A stretch of DNA of 38,263 bases from IMG/VR virus record IMGVR_UViG_3300034166_000746, positions 1 to 38,263 of that record. One strand, 5' to 3'. This DNA comes from a virus. The translations under genes and the position numbers were made by a program. A model generated the notes under the pieces. It made no database searches, had not been told where the DNA came from, and worked only from the letters and a program-made list of their open reading frames with translations. The number at the start of each line of letters is the position of its first letter. The first letter of the stretch is position 1. This document shows, piece by piece, positions 6,919-15,661 of this stretch.

Positions 6919-7892
6919 TGAACGTAAAAATCCAAGATGATGCCATTGCTCACAACCATCTCGTAGGTGTTGGCCGGGTCGATAATCATTGTGCCGCTCA
7001 ACGGCATATTTGTATTTGTGGTTCCCGCGAGCGCGCGCATGACCGTGACGTTGCTGGTGTTGGTGAGGGCAGAAAGCGGCAGGCCGACGTTCGTGCGCGT
7101 GGTCGCCGCGTCTGTCGTGTTGGCAAAACTGATCGGGCGCGCAAACTCCGTGGCTCCGCTCTTAATGAGCGTCATCACCTCGTTGTTCGTGCCGCCGCCG
7201 CTAAAGATCACGGCGTTGGTCGAGGCGTCCGCTCCGATTTGCATCAGCGCATTGTAGCCAAACACGCTAAACACGGCCACGCCGCTGCCGTTGGTGTTGG
7301 TTGAACGGAAGCCGAATTGCGCGCTGCGATTCGTGGCCTCTGCCGTGCCTACGCGGAACAACGTCTCGTTGCTGATCGTTGTGTTGTTGCTGGCGATGAG
7401 GTTGGCTAAACCGAGAAACGCTTCGTTGTTGGTGCGATAGACGAAAAGTAGCCCGTTATTTGTGGCCGATTGGTTGGTGATGACGATGTTGCCGTCTGAG
7501 GTAAGGCCGCGAAATGCGGCATTATTCGTAGCCCCCAACCCGATCGCCGTGCGAAAATTGGTGACGTTGGCGTTGGTGAGCCATGTGGCTCCGAGGTCAA
7601 GGTTGGTGCGAACACTGGCTGCGGCCTCAAAAGTGATGCTGCCCCCAAACGTCCAGTCGCCGACAAAGCGCGTTTCTTCAAGGCTAATTCGATCTACGCC
7701 GCCGAATTGAAGAACTGAACTAATGATGCGGGTATCGCCACCAAATCTTAAGCTGCTCGGAAGCTGCAAGTCGTTCGTGTTGCTATAAGCCACAACGCCG
7801 TTGCTCGCGTTGTAAGACAGCGCCTTCATCGTCTGCCCGTAGCTGGTGGCCGCGCAGAGGGTGGCGAGGAGGAGGGTGAGAAGGGTTTTCAT
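6915..7892 (-). CDS. Secreted fibre-like repeat protein (Sec signal peptide)
   Basis: A 325-residue protein. Residues 1-20 are a classical signal peptide (MKTLLTLLLATLCAATSYGQ) with a likely cut after SYG. The rest is asparagine/threonine-rich beta repeats (TNANVTNFRTAIGLGATNNA, NTTISNETLFRVGTA, FGFRSTNTNGSG), like trimeric fibre shafts and adhesins. A signal peptide is not expected on a virion protein assembled in the cytoplasm, so this may be an exported surface or decoy protein, or a host-derived adhesin fragment. It is coupled to the membrane protein at 6733-6918. Confidence 0.65.
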   Translation of the reverse strand: MKTLLTLLLATLCAATSYGQTMKALSYNASNGVVAYSNTNDLQLPSSLRFGGDTRIISSVLQFGGVDRISLEETRFVGDWTFGGSITFEAAASVRTNLDLGATWLTNANVTNFRTAIGLGATNNAAFRGLTSDGNIVITNQSATNNGLLFVYRTNNEAFLGLANLIASNNTTISNETLFRVGTAEATNRSAQFGFRSTNTNGSGVAVFSVFGYNALMQIGADASTNAVIFSGGGTNNEVMTLIKSGATEFARPISFANTTDAATTRTNVGLPLSALTNTSNVTVMRALAGTTNTNMPLSGTMIIDPANTYEMVVSNGIILDFYVQ

Positions 7893-7893
7893 G

Positions 7894-8430
7894 TTAGATT
7901 TTCTGTGTGGTCAAAACTCCATCCGCGTCGATCGTCACGCGCCAAATCGTGTTGTCGCTGGCCCGCAGATCGAACTGGTTCATGGTGTTGGCGAAGCTGA
8001 CAGAGCCTTCCGACCCGCGAATGACATCGTTGTAGATTACGCATGAGCAGGGCATGGTGCTGGACGTCGTGCCGCTGGCTGTCCAAGAAATTTCAAACTT
8101 GGCCGTGATTGAGTCTGTGTCCGCGTCAGGATTAAACTCGGCGGAAAGCTCGGTGGTGTTTAGCGCCAGGTCGAACTGGTAAACCGTGCTGGTGCCCGTT
8201 CCTGTTTTCGTCCACCCGGCATCGTTGGCGAGGAAGCTGCCCGTGTAGGTTTTTTTGATCCCAAGCTGTCCGGTGGCCCCGGCCCCCAACTCGACCACGC
8301 CGCCATCGCGGACAAACTGCACCTCGACAGGCACGGTGTCGCGGCGAACAAAGTAGTGCGTGTTGACCCGTTGCGTCAAAACGGGGGAAACGACAAATTC
8401 GCTGCTGTCGAGGTTGATATAGACGCGCAT
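7894..8430 (-). CDS. Tail-tip/baseplate beta protein
   Basis: A 178-residue protein with a purine-rich leader (GAGGGGAGGGGC) upstream of its ATG. It starts MRVYINLDSSEFVVSP and has FVRRDTVPVEVQFVRDGG, a short alternating-beta block reminiscent of the attachment modules of phage fibres, then TVYQFDLALNTTEL and a final FDLRASDNTIWRVTID domain. It is organised like the 6371-6736 protein, so both may be fibre adaptors. It lies one base before the signal-peptide gene. Confidence 0.55.
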   Translation of the reverse strand: MRVYINLDSSEFVVSPVLTQRVNTHYFVRRDTVPVEVQFVRDGGVVELGAGATGQLGIKKTYTGSFLANDAGWTKTGTGTSTVYQFDLALNTTELSAEFNPDADTDSITAKFEISWTASGTTSSTMPCSCVIYNDVIRGSEGSVSFANTMNQFDLRASDNTIWRVTIDADGVLTTQKI

Positions 8431-8450
8431 GGCCTTGCCCCTCCCCTCTG

Positions 8451-8456
8451 TGTCAA
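8451..8456 (-). promoter_or_regulatory. TTGACA site before the 8430 start
   Basis: Minus strand GCTTTGACAC at 8459-8450, in the 30-base gap after the epimerase-like gene. The distance from TTGACA to the ATG is 20 bases, the largest of the late sites. Confidence 0.55.
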
Positions 8457-8460
8457 AGCG

Positions 8461-8889
8461 TTAGCGCGACTCCACAGCCCACCGAAACGGGAAAGCCATC
8501 GGCCCCCGGCGATCCTCATCGGGATTGGCGGGATCGTATTCGCGGGACGGAAGGTTAAGGATCGCCGCCGAGGTGTGGCCGTGGCAGGGCGTGAAGCCGT
8601 GAAACAACCCTGCGGGGATGATGAGTAGCTGCGGCGTGTCGGCGGAAAGGATGACGGTTTGCCCGCGCTTGGCCTCGGCATCCCAGATGCCGACTTTCGC
8701 CGCGCCCGCTACGCAATACCAGCGATCCACTTGCAGTCGGTGGCGGTGCCAGGCTTTGACCACCCCCGCCGCGCAAGTCGTGATGTAGGCTTGGCCGAAG
8801 CCATGCGCGTCATCCGAGGCGCGGAAGATTTCCGTAAGCCTGCCCCGCTCATCGAGGTGGGCGGTGAGTGAGCGGATCTCGGCTAACAT
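8461..8889 (-). CDS. RmlC-like cupin sugar epimerase
   Basis: A 142-residue cupin related to dTDP-4-dehydrorhamnose 3,5-epimerase. The match rests on GRLTEIFRASD, then WHRHRLQVDRWYCVAGAAKV, then LLIIPAGLFHGF and a PSREYDPANPDED end, which follow the RmlC order of active-site His pair, cupin strands and YDP loop. It is shorter than full RmlC (about 180), so the exact substrate is unsure. I chose the ATG at 8889, which has AGGA eight bases upstream; 8898 is an alternative. It overlaps the glycosyltransferase by 7 bases and probably supplies or modifies its sugar. Confidence 0.75.
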   Translation of the reverse strand: MLAEIRSLTAHLDERGRLTEIFRASDDAHGFGQAYITTCAAGVVKAWHRHRLQVDRWYCVAGAAKVGIWDAEAKRGQTVILSADTPQLLIIPAGLFHGFTPCHGHTSAAILNLPSREYDPANPDEDRRGPMAFPFRWAVESR

Positions 8890-9923
8890 GGCATCCATTC
8901 CTGTTGGCGAACGCGGAGGTGGCCTCGGTATTCGCCTTCTGTCTCGTGATACGCGCGGAAATGGGTGTATTCGGGTGCGCCTGCGGGTGCGTCTTTGCCC
9001 TTTCGCTTCACATGATCCGCCGCCGTGTGAGGGATGCAGGCAATCCGAAGCCCTGCCGGGTGCCAGCGGTGCCAACAAAGGAACAAGTCCTGCGTCCCTC
9101 GCCCGTCGTAGCCGCTGAACTCGGCCAGCGCCAACGCCTTGGCCGACATGAGCGTGCATCCAAGGCCGCACCAATCCGACGGCACGATGGCTCCCCTACC
9201 GATGCCAGGATAAGCAAAGTCCATCCATCCCCTGCGCCTCCAGCCGTGCTTGCCGCTGACTTCAAAGACGTTGCCGTCAGGCGGGAATTTCTTCACGCGC
9301 TCATGGAGCCGCCCAAGGCGCTTGCCCTCTCGCTCGCCAATCTCCTTGTCCTTGCAGTCCTTCAGCCTTTCCCGGCAGACCTCCAAAGCGCGGACAAGGC
9401 GCGGCGGAAGTCTCCTTTCTTTCTCGGTGAAGTCTTCCGCGATTGGATGATTCGGGCTTCCGTTCCCGCCAAGAAACAAGCCATTCGGATACGTCACGGC
9501 GGCAACGTCGTAAAAGTTTGACCCATCCGCCTGCGGCATTTGCAGCGTCCACTCGGCCACCCGCAGCGCGTCCGCAGGGACAAGGTTGTCGGCCTCTACC
9601 GACCACAACATCGAGGCCCGAATCTTCCTTGCGGCGGCAAACGCCGCGCCTTGCAACGCGGCGATCCGCATTTGCGCGGGCTCCTTGTAGTCCTTGCCCT
9701 CGCCCCCGCCGTCCTCCAGCGGCAGGGTGATGGCTTGGATGCGCCACCCTTCCGGCAGTTCGTGCCGCGCGGCTTCAATGGCGGCTTTAGCCTCGTCCGA
9801 CTGATCGGTGGCGAGGATGAAATGCGCCTCGGCGTGGTGCCCGGCGGCGGCAGCAATGCGCCTCAAAAACTGCGGCCAACAGTAGAAATACGAACGGGTT
9901 GCGTATGTTGCGATTGCCAGCAC
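8883..9923 (-). CDS. Glycosyltransferase (GT-A-like)
   Basis: A 346-residue protein from a GTG start. The N-terminal MLAIATYATRSYFYCWPQFL region and LWSVEADNLVPADAL (an acidic E-A-D metal site in place of DxD) fit a GT-A nucleotide-sugar fold. The C-terminal DWCGLGCTLMSAKALALAEF and DLFLCWHRWHPAGLRI resemble acceptor-side motifs of GT2/GT7-type enzymes, where a D or E precedes an H-W. A central charged helical insert (residues 165-215) is unusual. It sits in the tail operon next to the epimerase-like gene and a threonine-rich tail protein, so virion glycosylation is a reasonable inference. Confidence 0.7.
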   Translation of the reverse strand: MLAIATYATRSYFYCWPQFLRRIAAAAGHHAEAHFILATDQSDEAKAAIEAARHELPEGWRIQAITLPLEDGGGEGKDYKEPAQMRIAALQGAAFAAARKIRASMLWSVEADNLVPADALRVAEWTLQMPQADGSNFYDVAAVTYPNGLFLGGNGSPNHPIAEDFTEKERRLPPRLVRALEVCRERLKDCKDKEIGEREGKRLGRLHERVKKFPPDGNVFEVSGKHGWRRRGWMDFAYPGIGRGAIVPSDWCGLGCTLMSAKALALAEFSGYDGRGTQDLFLCWHRWHPAGLRIACIPHTAADHVKRKGKDAPAGAPEYTHFRAYHETEGEYRGHLRVRQQEWMPC

Positions 9924-9939
9924 TCGGAGGCGGCGGCAG

Positions 9940-9945
9940 TGTCAA
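9940..9945 (-). promoter_or_regulatory. TTGACA site before the glycosyltransferase
   Basis: Minus strand GCTTTGACAC at 9948-9939. The TGA in it is the stop codon of the upstream tail gene. Sixteen bases separate it from the GTG at 9923. Confidence 0.6.
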
Positions 9946-11789
9946 AGCACAAGATCGTCTTCGCCAATGATATTGGTGAAGTTGCGCTGCGTAGTAAAAC
10001 GCTCTTGGATGTTAAAGTCATTAAGCGCCGTGGCGTAGGGCATTCGACTCAAAGCAACACGCGGGGTGCTGGTTCCTATCTCAAATGTCGCAAAGCCGGA
10101 AAAGCTCTGCGTGCCCGTTCCGTTTGGTCCGCTTGTGTAAAACAATCCCGGACCCCGAAAGCCCGTGCCCAAGGTCGAGGCGGCTTGCCGCCCTCCGGGG
10201 TTAATGACGTTTTGGCGCAGGGCCAAGGACGTTGTTGCGCTTCCGGCGGTGGTCCAAGAGCCTGATTGGCTTGTTGAAGTTGTTGATGTTCCGGATTCGG
10301 CCAATGTGGTGACGGTAACCCCGACCCCATTGGCAGACCACCGCACCGTCTGGCTGGCGCTAGAGGTGGAGCTGCTAGTTTCAACACGTGGCAGGTGGGC
10401 CGTGCGCGAGGCTTGCCACCACCCGTTCGGTGCATTGGTTATAGTTATGCCAACCGGCCCGACAACAGTGCCAACCTCTGAGAAATTTCTTGGCAAGGCG
10501 TAAGCCCCGCGAAAAGAAAGCCCCGCCGAGTGCTGTAAGTTGGAGCCCAGCGCGAAATTGCCGCCGATCCGCTCGGCAATTTCAAAAGTTTTGGCCAGAG
10601 TGGCGCTTTGTCCACTACTTGTCTTGCTAACAAATTCTTCGTCGTAGATAGTTTCTGTTGAAGACGTGAAACTGGTAACAGAGGCAAATTCTTCAATCGT
10701 AGTGGTTTCTTTTGTGCTTGTGTAGCTTTGTTGATACACAACGGAACTGAGTGATATTTGACGGAAAAACAAATCCGATACCGTTGTGGCTATGGTTGGC
10801 CCCGTGTAAGAGCGCGAGGAAGTTTCTCTGATTTCTTCAGTTGTCGTAATCCTCGTGACCGCAGCTTGCAGGGCGTCGGTTGGGGGCCAGCAATTGACGG
10901 GAAAAAGCGTGGTGATGGTAAAGTTGTTTGCCGTGGTCGTCGTTATTGTTTCTTGCCCCTGCTCAATTTCTTGTGAAGTGGGAGCGATAAACAACACGCC
11001 TTCATCTTCATCAAAAGAGGAGTCGTAGGTGACGACCGGCCCTTCTCGGAAACTAAAGCTCTGAGAAAACGTTGTTTGCGTGGCCGCGATAAGACTAACC
11101 ACGTCGCTAAAAGGCACTTCGCCAGAAGGCCTTTGGGTTATAGAATAAAGTGCCTCATTGGCATCCAAAACAACCACTGTTGCCGTAGCGCGCGTTCCAG
11201 TTGTGCCGCCATAGGCGGTGATTGTTTCGGCAGTTTCCGTAGTGCCAATCGTTGTTGTTGCCCGCTCCTGAATGTCGGTTGTTGTCGCATTGGCCAGCGT
11301 GGTTCTGGTTGTGGGAAGCGTTAACGAAATACTGCTGCGCACGGTAGAAGTGGTTGTGCCAGTAACTATGACTGTTTGTGTCGCCTGGGTGACGGTCGCA
11401 AAAACTGTTATTTCCGATTCGGTCGTTGTGATGTTGCTGATAACAGAGGCTTCTGCCGTTGCTGTTGTTTGTCCGTCAGAATTTTCCTGTGTGCGGGCGC
11501 CGTTCCAGCTTTGCGTTATTGCGACAGTATTATTTGTATTGTCGGTGTAAGGAGTGAGGTCGCCGCCCGCTCCTTGCGCCGTTACCAAAAATGATCCACT
11601 TGCGTATTTGTTTCCGCTTCGGTCTGTAAAGAAAACGGAAACTGCCGACGTGGTTTCATTGCCTAACTGAGGATTGTCGGGCCATCCAAAAGGCGTTAAG
11701 TCCTCAGAAACATAAGAGGTTGTATAAGCGGTGGCTCGCTCTGTGCTCGCCGCCACAGTCGGCGGGCAAGTAATGGTAAAGGTAGTCAT
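9942..11789 (-). CDS. Threonine-rich tail protein
   Basis: A 615-residue protein dominated by threonine and serine, with runs such as VTGTTTSTVRSSISL, TTTRTTLANATTT and SSTSSASQTVRWS. Blocks of alternating T/V/I strands suggest a long, mostly beta, Ig-like or shaft structure. It follows two other tail proteins and the tape measure, so it is probably a central tail-tip or side-fibre protein. The extreme Thr/Ser content just upstream of a glycosyltransferase makes it a plausible O-glycosylation substrate. No known family recognised. Confidence 0.6.
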   Translation of the reverse strand: MTTFTITCPPTVAASTERATAYTTSYVSEDLTPFGWPDNPQLGNETTSAVSVFFTDRSGNKYASGSFLVTAQGAGGDLTPYTDNTNNTVAITQSWNGARTQENSDGQTTATAEASVISNITTTESEITVFATVTQATQTVIVTGTTTSTVRSSISLTLPTTRTTLANATTTDIQERATTTIGTTETAETITAYGGTTGTRATATVVVLDANEALYSITQRPSGEVPFSDVVSLIAATQTTFSQSFSFREGPVVTYDSSFDEDEGVLFIAPTSQEIEQGQETITTTTANNFTITTLFPVNCWPPTDALQAAVTRITTTEEIRETSSRSYTGPTIATTVSDLFFRQISLSSVVYQQSYTSTKETTTIEEFASVTSFTSSTETIYDEEFVSKTSSGQSATLAKTFEIAERIGGNFALGSNLQHSAGLSFRGAYALPRNFSEVGTVVGPVGITITNAPNGWWQASRTAHLPRVETSSSTSSASQTVRWSANGVGVTVTTLAESGTSTTSTSQSGSWTTAGSATTSLALRQNVINPGGRQAASTLGTGFRGPGLFYTSGPNGTGTQSFSGFATFEIGTSTPRVALSRMPYATALNDFNIQERFTTQRNFTNIIGEDDLVL

Positions 11790-11792
11790 CCG

Positions 11793-12410
11793 CTACCCCC
11801 AGACGTAGTAGATTTCGTAAGGCAATTCACCCGCCGCCGCAGGCGACGACTTGCTGGCGATAAACTGCTGCTTGCCTGTCACTGAAATGTTGGTAAAAAC
11901 CACTTGGTAAACGCTGGAGTTGTAAACGATGCCCAGCAAAAACTTTGCCGTGGCTGGCAATCCGAAGATTTCGGGGGATTGGGGCTCTGGTGCTTCTGCT
12001 TCCAAAAGAATTGAAGCGGCATTGATTTGTTGCCCGTCGCTGTTTGCCTCCAGAACAACGTAGCGCAGGGTGTTTGCCGAAAGTGTATGCTTTTTTAGCC
12101 CCGACCCGTCGAAAATTTGTGAGGGCAAAAGGGCGTTGATTGTGCCGGGATGCACGCTGACGAGGTATTGGCTTTCGTTGTTGGGGGAACCGCGGCTAAT
12201 AATGCGAAAAGGGTGCTCAATGACGGCATCGGTGCCCGGCTCCGGGCGCGGCATGGAAATGTGGGTGCCGTCCCCAGTGACGCGCGCCGACAGCGGGGCC
12301 GAAACCACGGGGCGGTTGCGTTTGATCTCGGCAAGAATGCGATTGAGCTTGTCGGCGGTGACTTCCGACAAGAGCGGCCTGCCGCTTTGAAATGGCGATA
12401 TGCCCTCCAT
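11793..12410 (-). CDS. Tail protein, unknown function
   Basis: A 205-residue protein starting at the ATG three bases after the preceding stop. It begins MEGISPFQSGRPLLSEVTAD with a helix (KLNRILAEIKRNRP), then alternating strands (HISMPRP, FRIISRGS, QYLVSVHPGTI, LRYVVLEANSDGQQ, FLLGIVYNSSVYQVVFTN) and an ELPYEIYYVWG C-terminus. Helix-then-sandwich proteins of this length occur between tape measure and fibre genes in siphoviruses. There is no assignable family. Confidence 0.6.
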   Translation of the reverse strand: MEGISPFQSGRPLLSEVTADKLNRILAEIKRNRPVVSAPLSARVTGDGTHISMPRPEPGTDAVIEHPFRIISRGSPNNESQYLVSVHPGTINALLPSQIFDGSGLKKHTLSANTLRYVVLEANSDGQQINAASILLEAEAPEPQSPEIFGLPATAKFLLGIVYNSSVYQVVFTNISVTGKQQFIASKSSPAAAGELPYEIYYVWG

Positions 12411-12412
12411 GC

Positions 12413-13105
12413 CTAAGTGCCGTTGTAGATGACTTTTTCGGGGTCCCACCCGCCGCGCGCCGAAAGCAGCCACTCTTTAGTCACCTCATAGCGCACCCCG
12501 CCAGTCGGCTGCGCTACGGTGCGCGCATTTATTGAAGAGAGCAGCCAGTTTTGTTGTGCGGCCACAGAGGGCGCTCTTTGCGGGGCGTTGATCGTTGCCA
12601 ACTCGCGCAGCGGGGGCAAAGATGTCTCCAGAGTTGTTTCGCGGTAGCTCACCGCTGGTGCCAAATAGTATTCTTGACCGCGCAGCAATAGACGATAAAG
12701 GACGCGCGCCTTGTTTTCGCTTTGCGTAGGTATTATGGCCGGATCGGGTTCTCGACTTTGTTGAATTGCGCTTTTTATTTCAACCATTTGCGCCGTCGTA
12801 ACTGATTTGAACGAAGGATGCGACTCAGTGGGCACCTCGCGCGATCCGCCGATTAGCTCTGCGGTCGTGCCGCCGCCTGCTGATCCGCCGCCGCCCCCTC
12901 CAGCTTGGCCCTCGGTCCAAGTGACCGTGACGCGGGTCACGCCTGCTGCGTCGGCAACAAAATCAGCCGAAGTAATAACGGCATTTGAAACGGCATCCGG
13001 CGCAACAGAGGTCGTTCCTTCGGTTAAAACATAAACTTGGCGGGTCAGCTTTTTTCCGTCCGATGTATAACTTATCCCGCCGCCTGGTGCTTCTATTTGT
13101 GCCAT
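12413..13105 (-). CDS. Tail protein with Gly-rich hinge, unknown function
   Basis: A 230-residue protein. Residues 1-68 are a small beta domain (GISYTSDGKKLTRQVYVLTE, then VTRVTVTWTEGQ). A flexible AGGGGGGSAGGG hinge (about 69-80) links to a helical and polar C-terminal half (VTTAQMVEIKSAIQQSREPD, ARVLYRLLLRGQEYYLAP). It follows the tape measure, so it is probably a distal tail or tail-tip component. The hinge suggests two domains that move relative to each other. Confidence 0.6.
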   Translation of the reverse strand: MAQIEAPGGGISYTSDGKKLTRQVYVLTEGTTSVAPDAVSNAVITSADFVADAAGVTRVTVTWTEGQAGGGGGGSAGGGTTAELIGGSREVPTESHPSFKSVTTAQMVEIKSAIQQSREPDPAIIPTQSENKARVLYRLLLRGQEYYLAPAVSYRETTLETSLPPLRELATINAPQRAPSVAAQQNWLLSSINARTVAQPTGGVRYEVTKEWLLSARGGWDPEKVIYNGT

Positions 13106-13106
13106 A

Positions 13107-14495
13107 TTATGATGATCCTTTCAAAACGAGGGGCTCGCCGTTGCGAAGCGCCTCGTTGATTTGTTTAAGCAGTTGGTTGGTGAGGCGCTGCTCGCGCTGC
13201 TCGTCTGGACGCACTCGGAAAAACTCTTCGGAGGCGCCGCCGATGCGTTGAAGGGCGGAGGCGCCGAACGCGCCGCCGAAGGTGTCGGGCGATACTGCGG
13301 CGAGCGCCTTGGCCGCTTCTTCTGCCTGCTGGCGGGCGAAGTCTGCCGCATCGACGCGGAATCCGCCGGCGGCGGCTTCGGCTGTGCCGGGGCCAAACTC
13401 GGGGCCAAGCGCGCGGCGGGCGGCCTCCTGCTCGCGCTCGAACTCGCGGATGCCCTCGATGCTGCCCGGGGATAATTGCTTGCCTGTGACGTTGCCTTTT
13501 TGCGTGCCTGATTTTTGGCCCGAAGAGGCGCCAGGCGTGATGTCCATGTCTTCGGGTGGGAGCATGGAGGGCGGCTTTGTCGCGGGGTCGGACCAGATGT
13601 CTTTGAGCTTGGTCTTTAGTTCGTCGGCTGCGCGTAAAGCGTTTTGAATTGGGGCGGCCCCGACTTGCGCCGCGCCCCCGATGACGTTGCCCCCCAAGAT
13701 TGAGCGCACTCCCAAGGCTGATTGCACAATCGTTCCGACAATCCCATCGACGCCGGCACGAATTGCTTCAAAGGATGAAAGTATGGCCTGACCGACGGGA
13801 ATCAAAACGGGTCCGAGGGCGGCGGTTAGCTGCTGTCCGAGTCTTGCAAATCTGTCGCCCACCTCGTCGGCCTTGGCGATGATCTCGTCGCTGGCAACTG
13901 ACACTTGACTGGCCTGCTCGAGGATGGCAGCCGAACCTTGTTGGAGCAGAGGGATCAGGTTGCGCTGCCTGGCTCCGATGATCGTCAACACGTCGGCATA
14001 GGCGCGTTGCTTGTCCTCTGATGCGACAAAAGCATCGGCCAACTTCAGCAGTCCTTGGGCGGCGTCTATATTGCCAAGCTGCTGCGCTGAAAGCCCAAGT
14101 CTTTGCAGCGCCTCGGCCTGCTCGCCTGTGCCATCTTTTGCCGCCTGCACGTTGCGTGTGAGCGTAGAAAGCGCGACCGCCACTTGCTCGATGTTGCTGC
14201 CGCTCTCGGAGGCCACTTGCCCAAAGCGTTGCAGTGTTTCAGCGGATACACCGAATTGCTGGCTCAGATCATTAATGCGCCCGAATTGCTCAAAGGTGGA
14301 GCGGATAAATTGCCCGATGCCGATGCCGGCAAGAGCTCCAACAAGCGAAGAGCGGATCTCTGAGCCGATGCCGCCCAGGCCGCCGCCGATCGACTTGCGC
14401 GCCTCTTGGCCGAACTTGCGGGCATCGCCAAGCGCCTGTTGAAACCCGGTGCGGGTTTCGTTCTGCGCTGTGACTTTTACTCTTACGTCGCTCAT
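13107..14495 (-). CDS. Tail tape measure protein
   Basis: A 462-residue protein that sets tail length and lies in the tail tube. It starts MSDVRVKVTAQNETRTGFQQ, then has a Gly/Ala hydrophobic helix (GGGLGGIGSEIRSSLVGALA) and typical tape-measure sequence FGVSAETLQRFGQVASESG with long helices. A second hydrophobic part (AALGPVLIPVGQAILSSF) follows. At about 1.5 angstrom per residue this implies a short tail near 70 nm. The start overlaps the chaperone-like gene (ATGA), with no programmed frameshift needed. Confidence 0.85.
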   Translation of the reverse strand: MSDVRVKVTAQNETRTGFQQALGDARKFGQEARKSIGGGLGGIGSEIRSSLVGALAGIGIGQFIRSTFEQFGRINDLSQQFGVSAETLQRFGQVASESGSNIEQVAVALSTLTRNVQAAKDGTGEQAEALQRLGLSAQQLGNIDAAQGLLKLADAFVASEDKQRAYADVLTIIGARQRNLIPLLQQGSAAILEQASQVSVASDEIIAKADEVGDRFARLGQQLTAALGPVLIPVGQAILSSFEAIRAGVDGIVGTIVQSALGVRSILGGNVIGGAAQVGAAPIQNALRAADELKTKLKDIWSDPATKPPSMLPPEDMDITPGASSGQKSGTQKGNVTGKQLSPGSIEGIREFEREQEAARRALGPEFGPGTAEAAAGGFRVDAADFARQQAEEAAKALAAVSPDTFGGAFGASALQRIGGASEEFFRVRPDEQREQRLTNQLLKQINEALRNGEPLVLKGSS

Positions 14496-15064
14496 GGGGC
14501 GGATGTTTCCTCGGATTTGGCCGCCCGCGCCTTGGCTCGCGCAATGGCAAGGCGTTCGCTGTCAGAGACTATGTCAAGGCGCGACCCGCTCTCTGTCTCG
14601 TAAGCGGCGGCCTCATACCATGTCGCGGCGCCGACGGGTGTGGCCCAGGCTTGCTCCTCGGTCATGCCGAGGCGCATGAGGCGCACGACAGTTGCTATGC
14701 CCGACGGAATGGCAGACGGCTCGTGGCGTTCGGCCCCGGGCTTGGGCGCTTTGTTCCACATCTGCGGAGGCGCGCAGTAATCGGCAACGTAGGTTTTCCA
14801 GCGCGCCACCTCGGCCACAAAATCCAATTTGCGGCACTTCCACAGGCGGCAGCGCCATCCGTCCATCTGCGGGAGGGCCAAGGGTGGGCGAGAACAGATC
14901 CACGCGGCAAGGCGCAAGTCGGCTTCGCTGCCGAGTTCGCCGTGGTAGAAGGGTGAGCCGATGGCCTCGAGGGCGAAACTGTGGCCCAGAGAAAGCGGAC
15001 GCATCCGCAGGCCACAGATTTTGTGTGGCGCGTTGAGAAAGGATTCTGCCGCGAGCGCGTCCAT
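14492..15064 (-). CDS. Putative tail assembly chaperone
   Basis: A 190-residue protein between the tube candidate and the tape measure, the slot of lambda G/GT-type chaperones. It is mostly helical with many aromatic and charged residues (HKICGLRMRPLSLGHSF, LRLAAWICSRPP) and a C-terminal MTEEQAWATPVGAATWYEA helix followed by a charged tail. MRPLSLGH and the TEEQAW element resemble tail-chaperone proteins fed by the tape measure. The single frame and ATGA overlap show that no -1 slip is used. Confidence 0.55.
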   Translation of the reverse strand: MDALAAESFLNAPHKICGLRMRPLSLGHSFALEAIGSPFYHGELGSEADLRLAAWICSRPPLALPQMDGWRCRLWKCRKLDFVAEVARWKTYVADYCAPPQMWNKAPKPGAERHEPSAIPSGIATVVRLMRLGMTEEQAWATPVGAATWYEAAAYETESGSRLDIVSDSERLAIARAKARAAKSEETSAP

Positions 15065-15080
15065 AGGGCGCTGTCGCGGA

Positions 15081-15641
15081 TTAAGTTCCGCTGAAGGCTA
15101 CGGATGTGACCGTTTTGCGGGCGTAGTCCGTATTGCTGATGCGAAGCTCAACGCGGATGGTCGAAGAAGAGGAATGGTCGCCCGTGGTCAGGCTTGTGCT
15201 GTCCAGCGAAGAGGTGGCGATGGCCGTGCCGCGAATCGAGGTCTTGGCCACATCGCCGGCCGTTTCCGACTTCTCGGCCGAAAGCGTTGTGAAACTAATG
15301 CCTGCCAGTTGAAACGTGCTGGCCGTAAACGCCCCGAGGATGGTGGCCGAAGCCTCCACGCGCGGGTTGTAAAAGCGAACGGATGGCGGTGCGGTGTTGG
15401 CGGCGCCGCTTTCGATGAGTTGCTCGTCCACTTGGGCTGTCAGGGTGGCGTTGAGCACGTCATCCGATCCGATGGCGTAGCCGCCAAAGGTCGTGCCCAC
15501 CGTCTCGGTTGTGGTTTCGGTGCGGACGTATTTGGAAATGATCGTTGTCGTGACGCCGTTTTTGTCGGCCACGAGCAATTTCTCAAAAGTCTTGGAGGTC
15601 TGGACGGAGAATCCGCCAGTTACGCCGTAGGTGATCGCCAT
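15081..15641 (-). CDS. Putative major tail tube protein
   Basis: A 186-residue beta-rich protein: MAITYGVTGGFSVQTSKTF, TTIISKYVRTETTTETVG, then NATLTAQVDEQLIESG, SATILGAFTAST and a final VRVELRISNTDYARKTVT. The size and alternating strands suit a tail tube subunit that stacks in hexamers. The order portal, connectors, terminator, tube, chaperone, tape measure supports this. No signature is decisive. Preceded by a TTGACA site 14 bases before the ATG. Confidence 0.6.
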   Translation of the reverse strand: MAITYGVTGGFSVQTSKTFEKLLVADKNGVTTTIISKYVRTETTTETVGTTFGGYAIGSDDVLNATLTAQVDEQLIESGAANTAPPSVRFYNPRVEASATILGAFTASTFQLAGISFTTLSAEKSETAGDVAKTSIRGTAIATSSLDSTSLTTGDHSSSSTIRVELRISNTDYARKTVTSVAFSGT

Positions 15642-15655
15642 GCCCTCGGGGGCGA

Positions 15656-15661
15656 TGTCAA
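15656..15661 (-). promoter_or_regulatory. TTGACA site before the tube gene
   Basis: Minus strand AAATTGACATCG. TGA is the stop of the upstream gene. Fourteen bases to the ATG at 15641. Confidence 0.55.

Noticed and set aside
14492-14495. Programmed -1 frameshift between chaperone and tape measure
   Set aside because: The genes join by ATGA and the chaperone is of full length, with no extended product or slippery heptamer seen.
14572-14577. TTGACA on the minus strand in the tail chaperone gene
   Set aside because: Not near a start; likely chance coding sequence. The same applies to 26646-26651, which lies just after a start codon, and to 3727-3732 on the plus strand.
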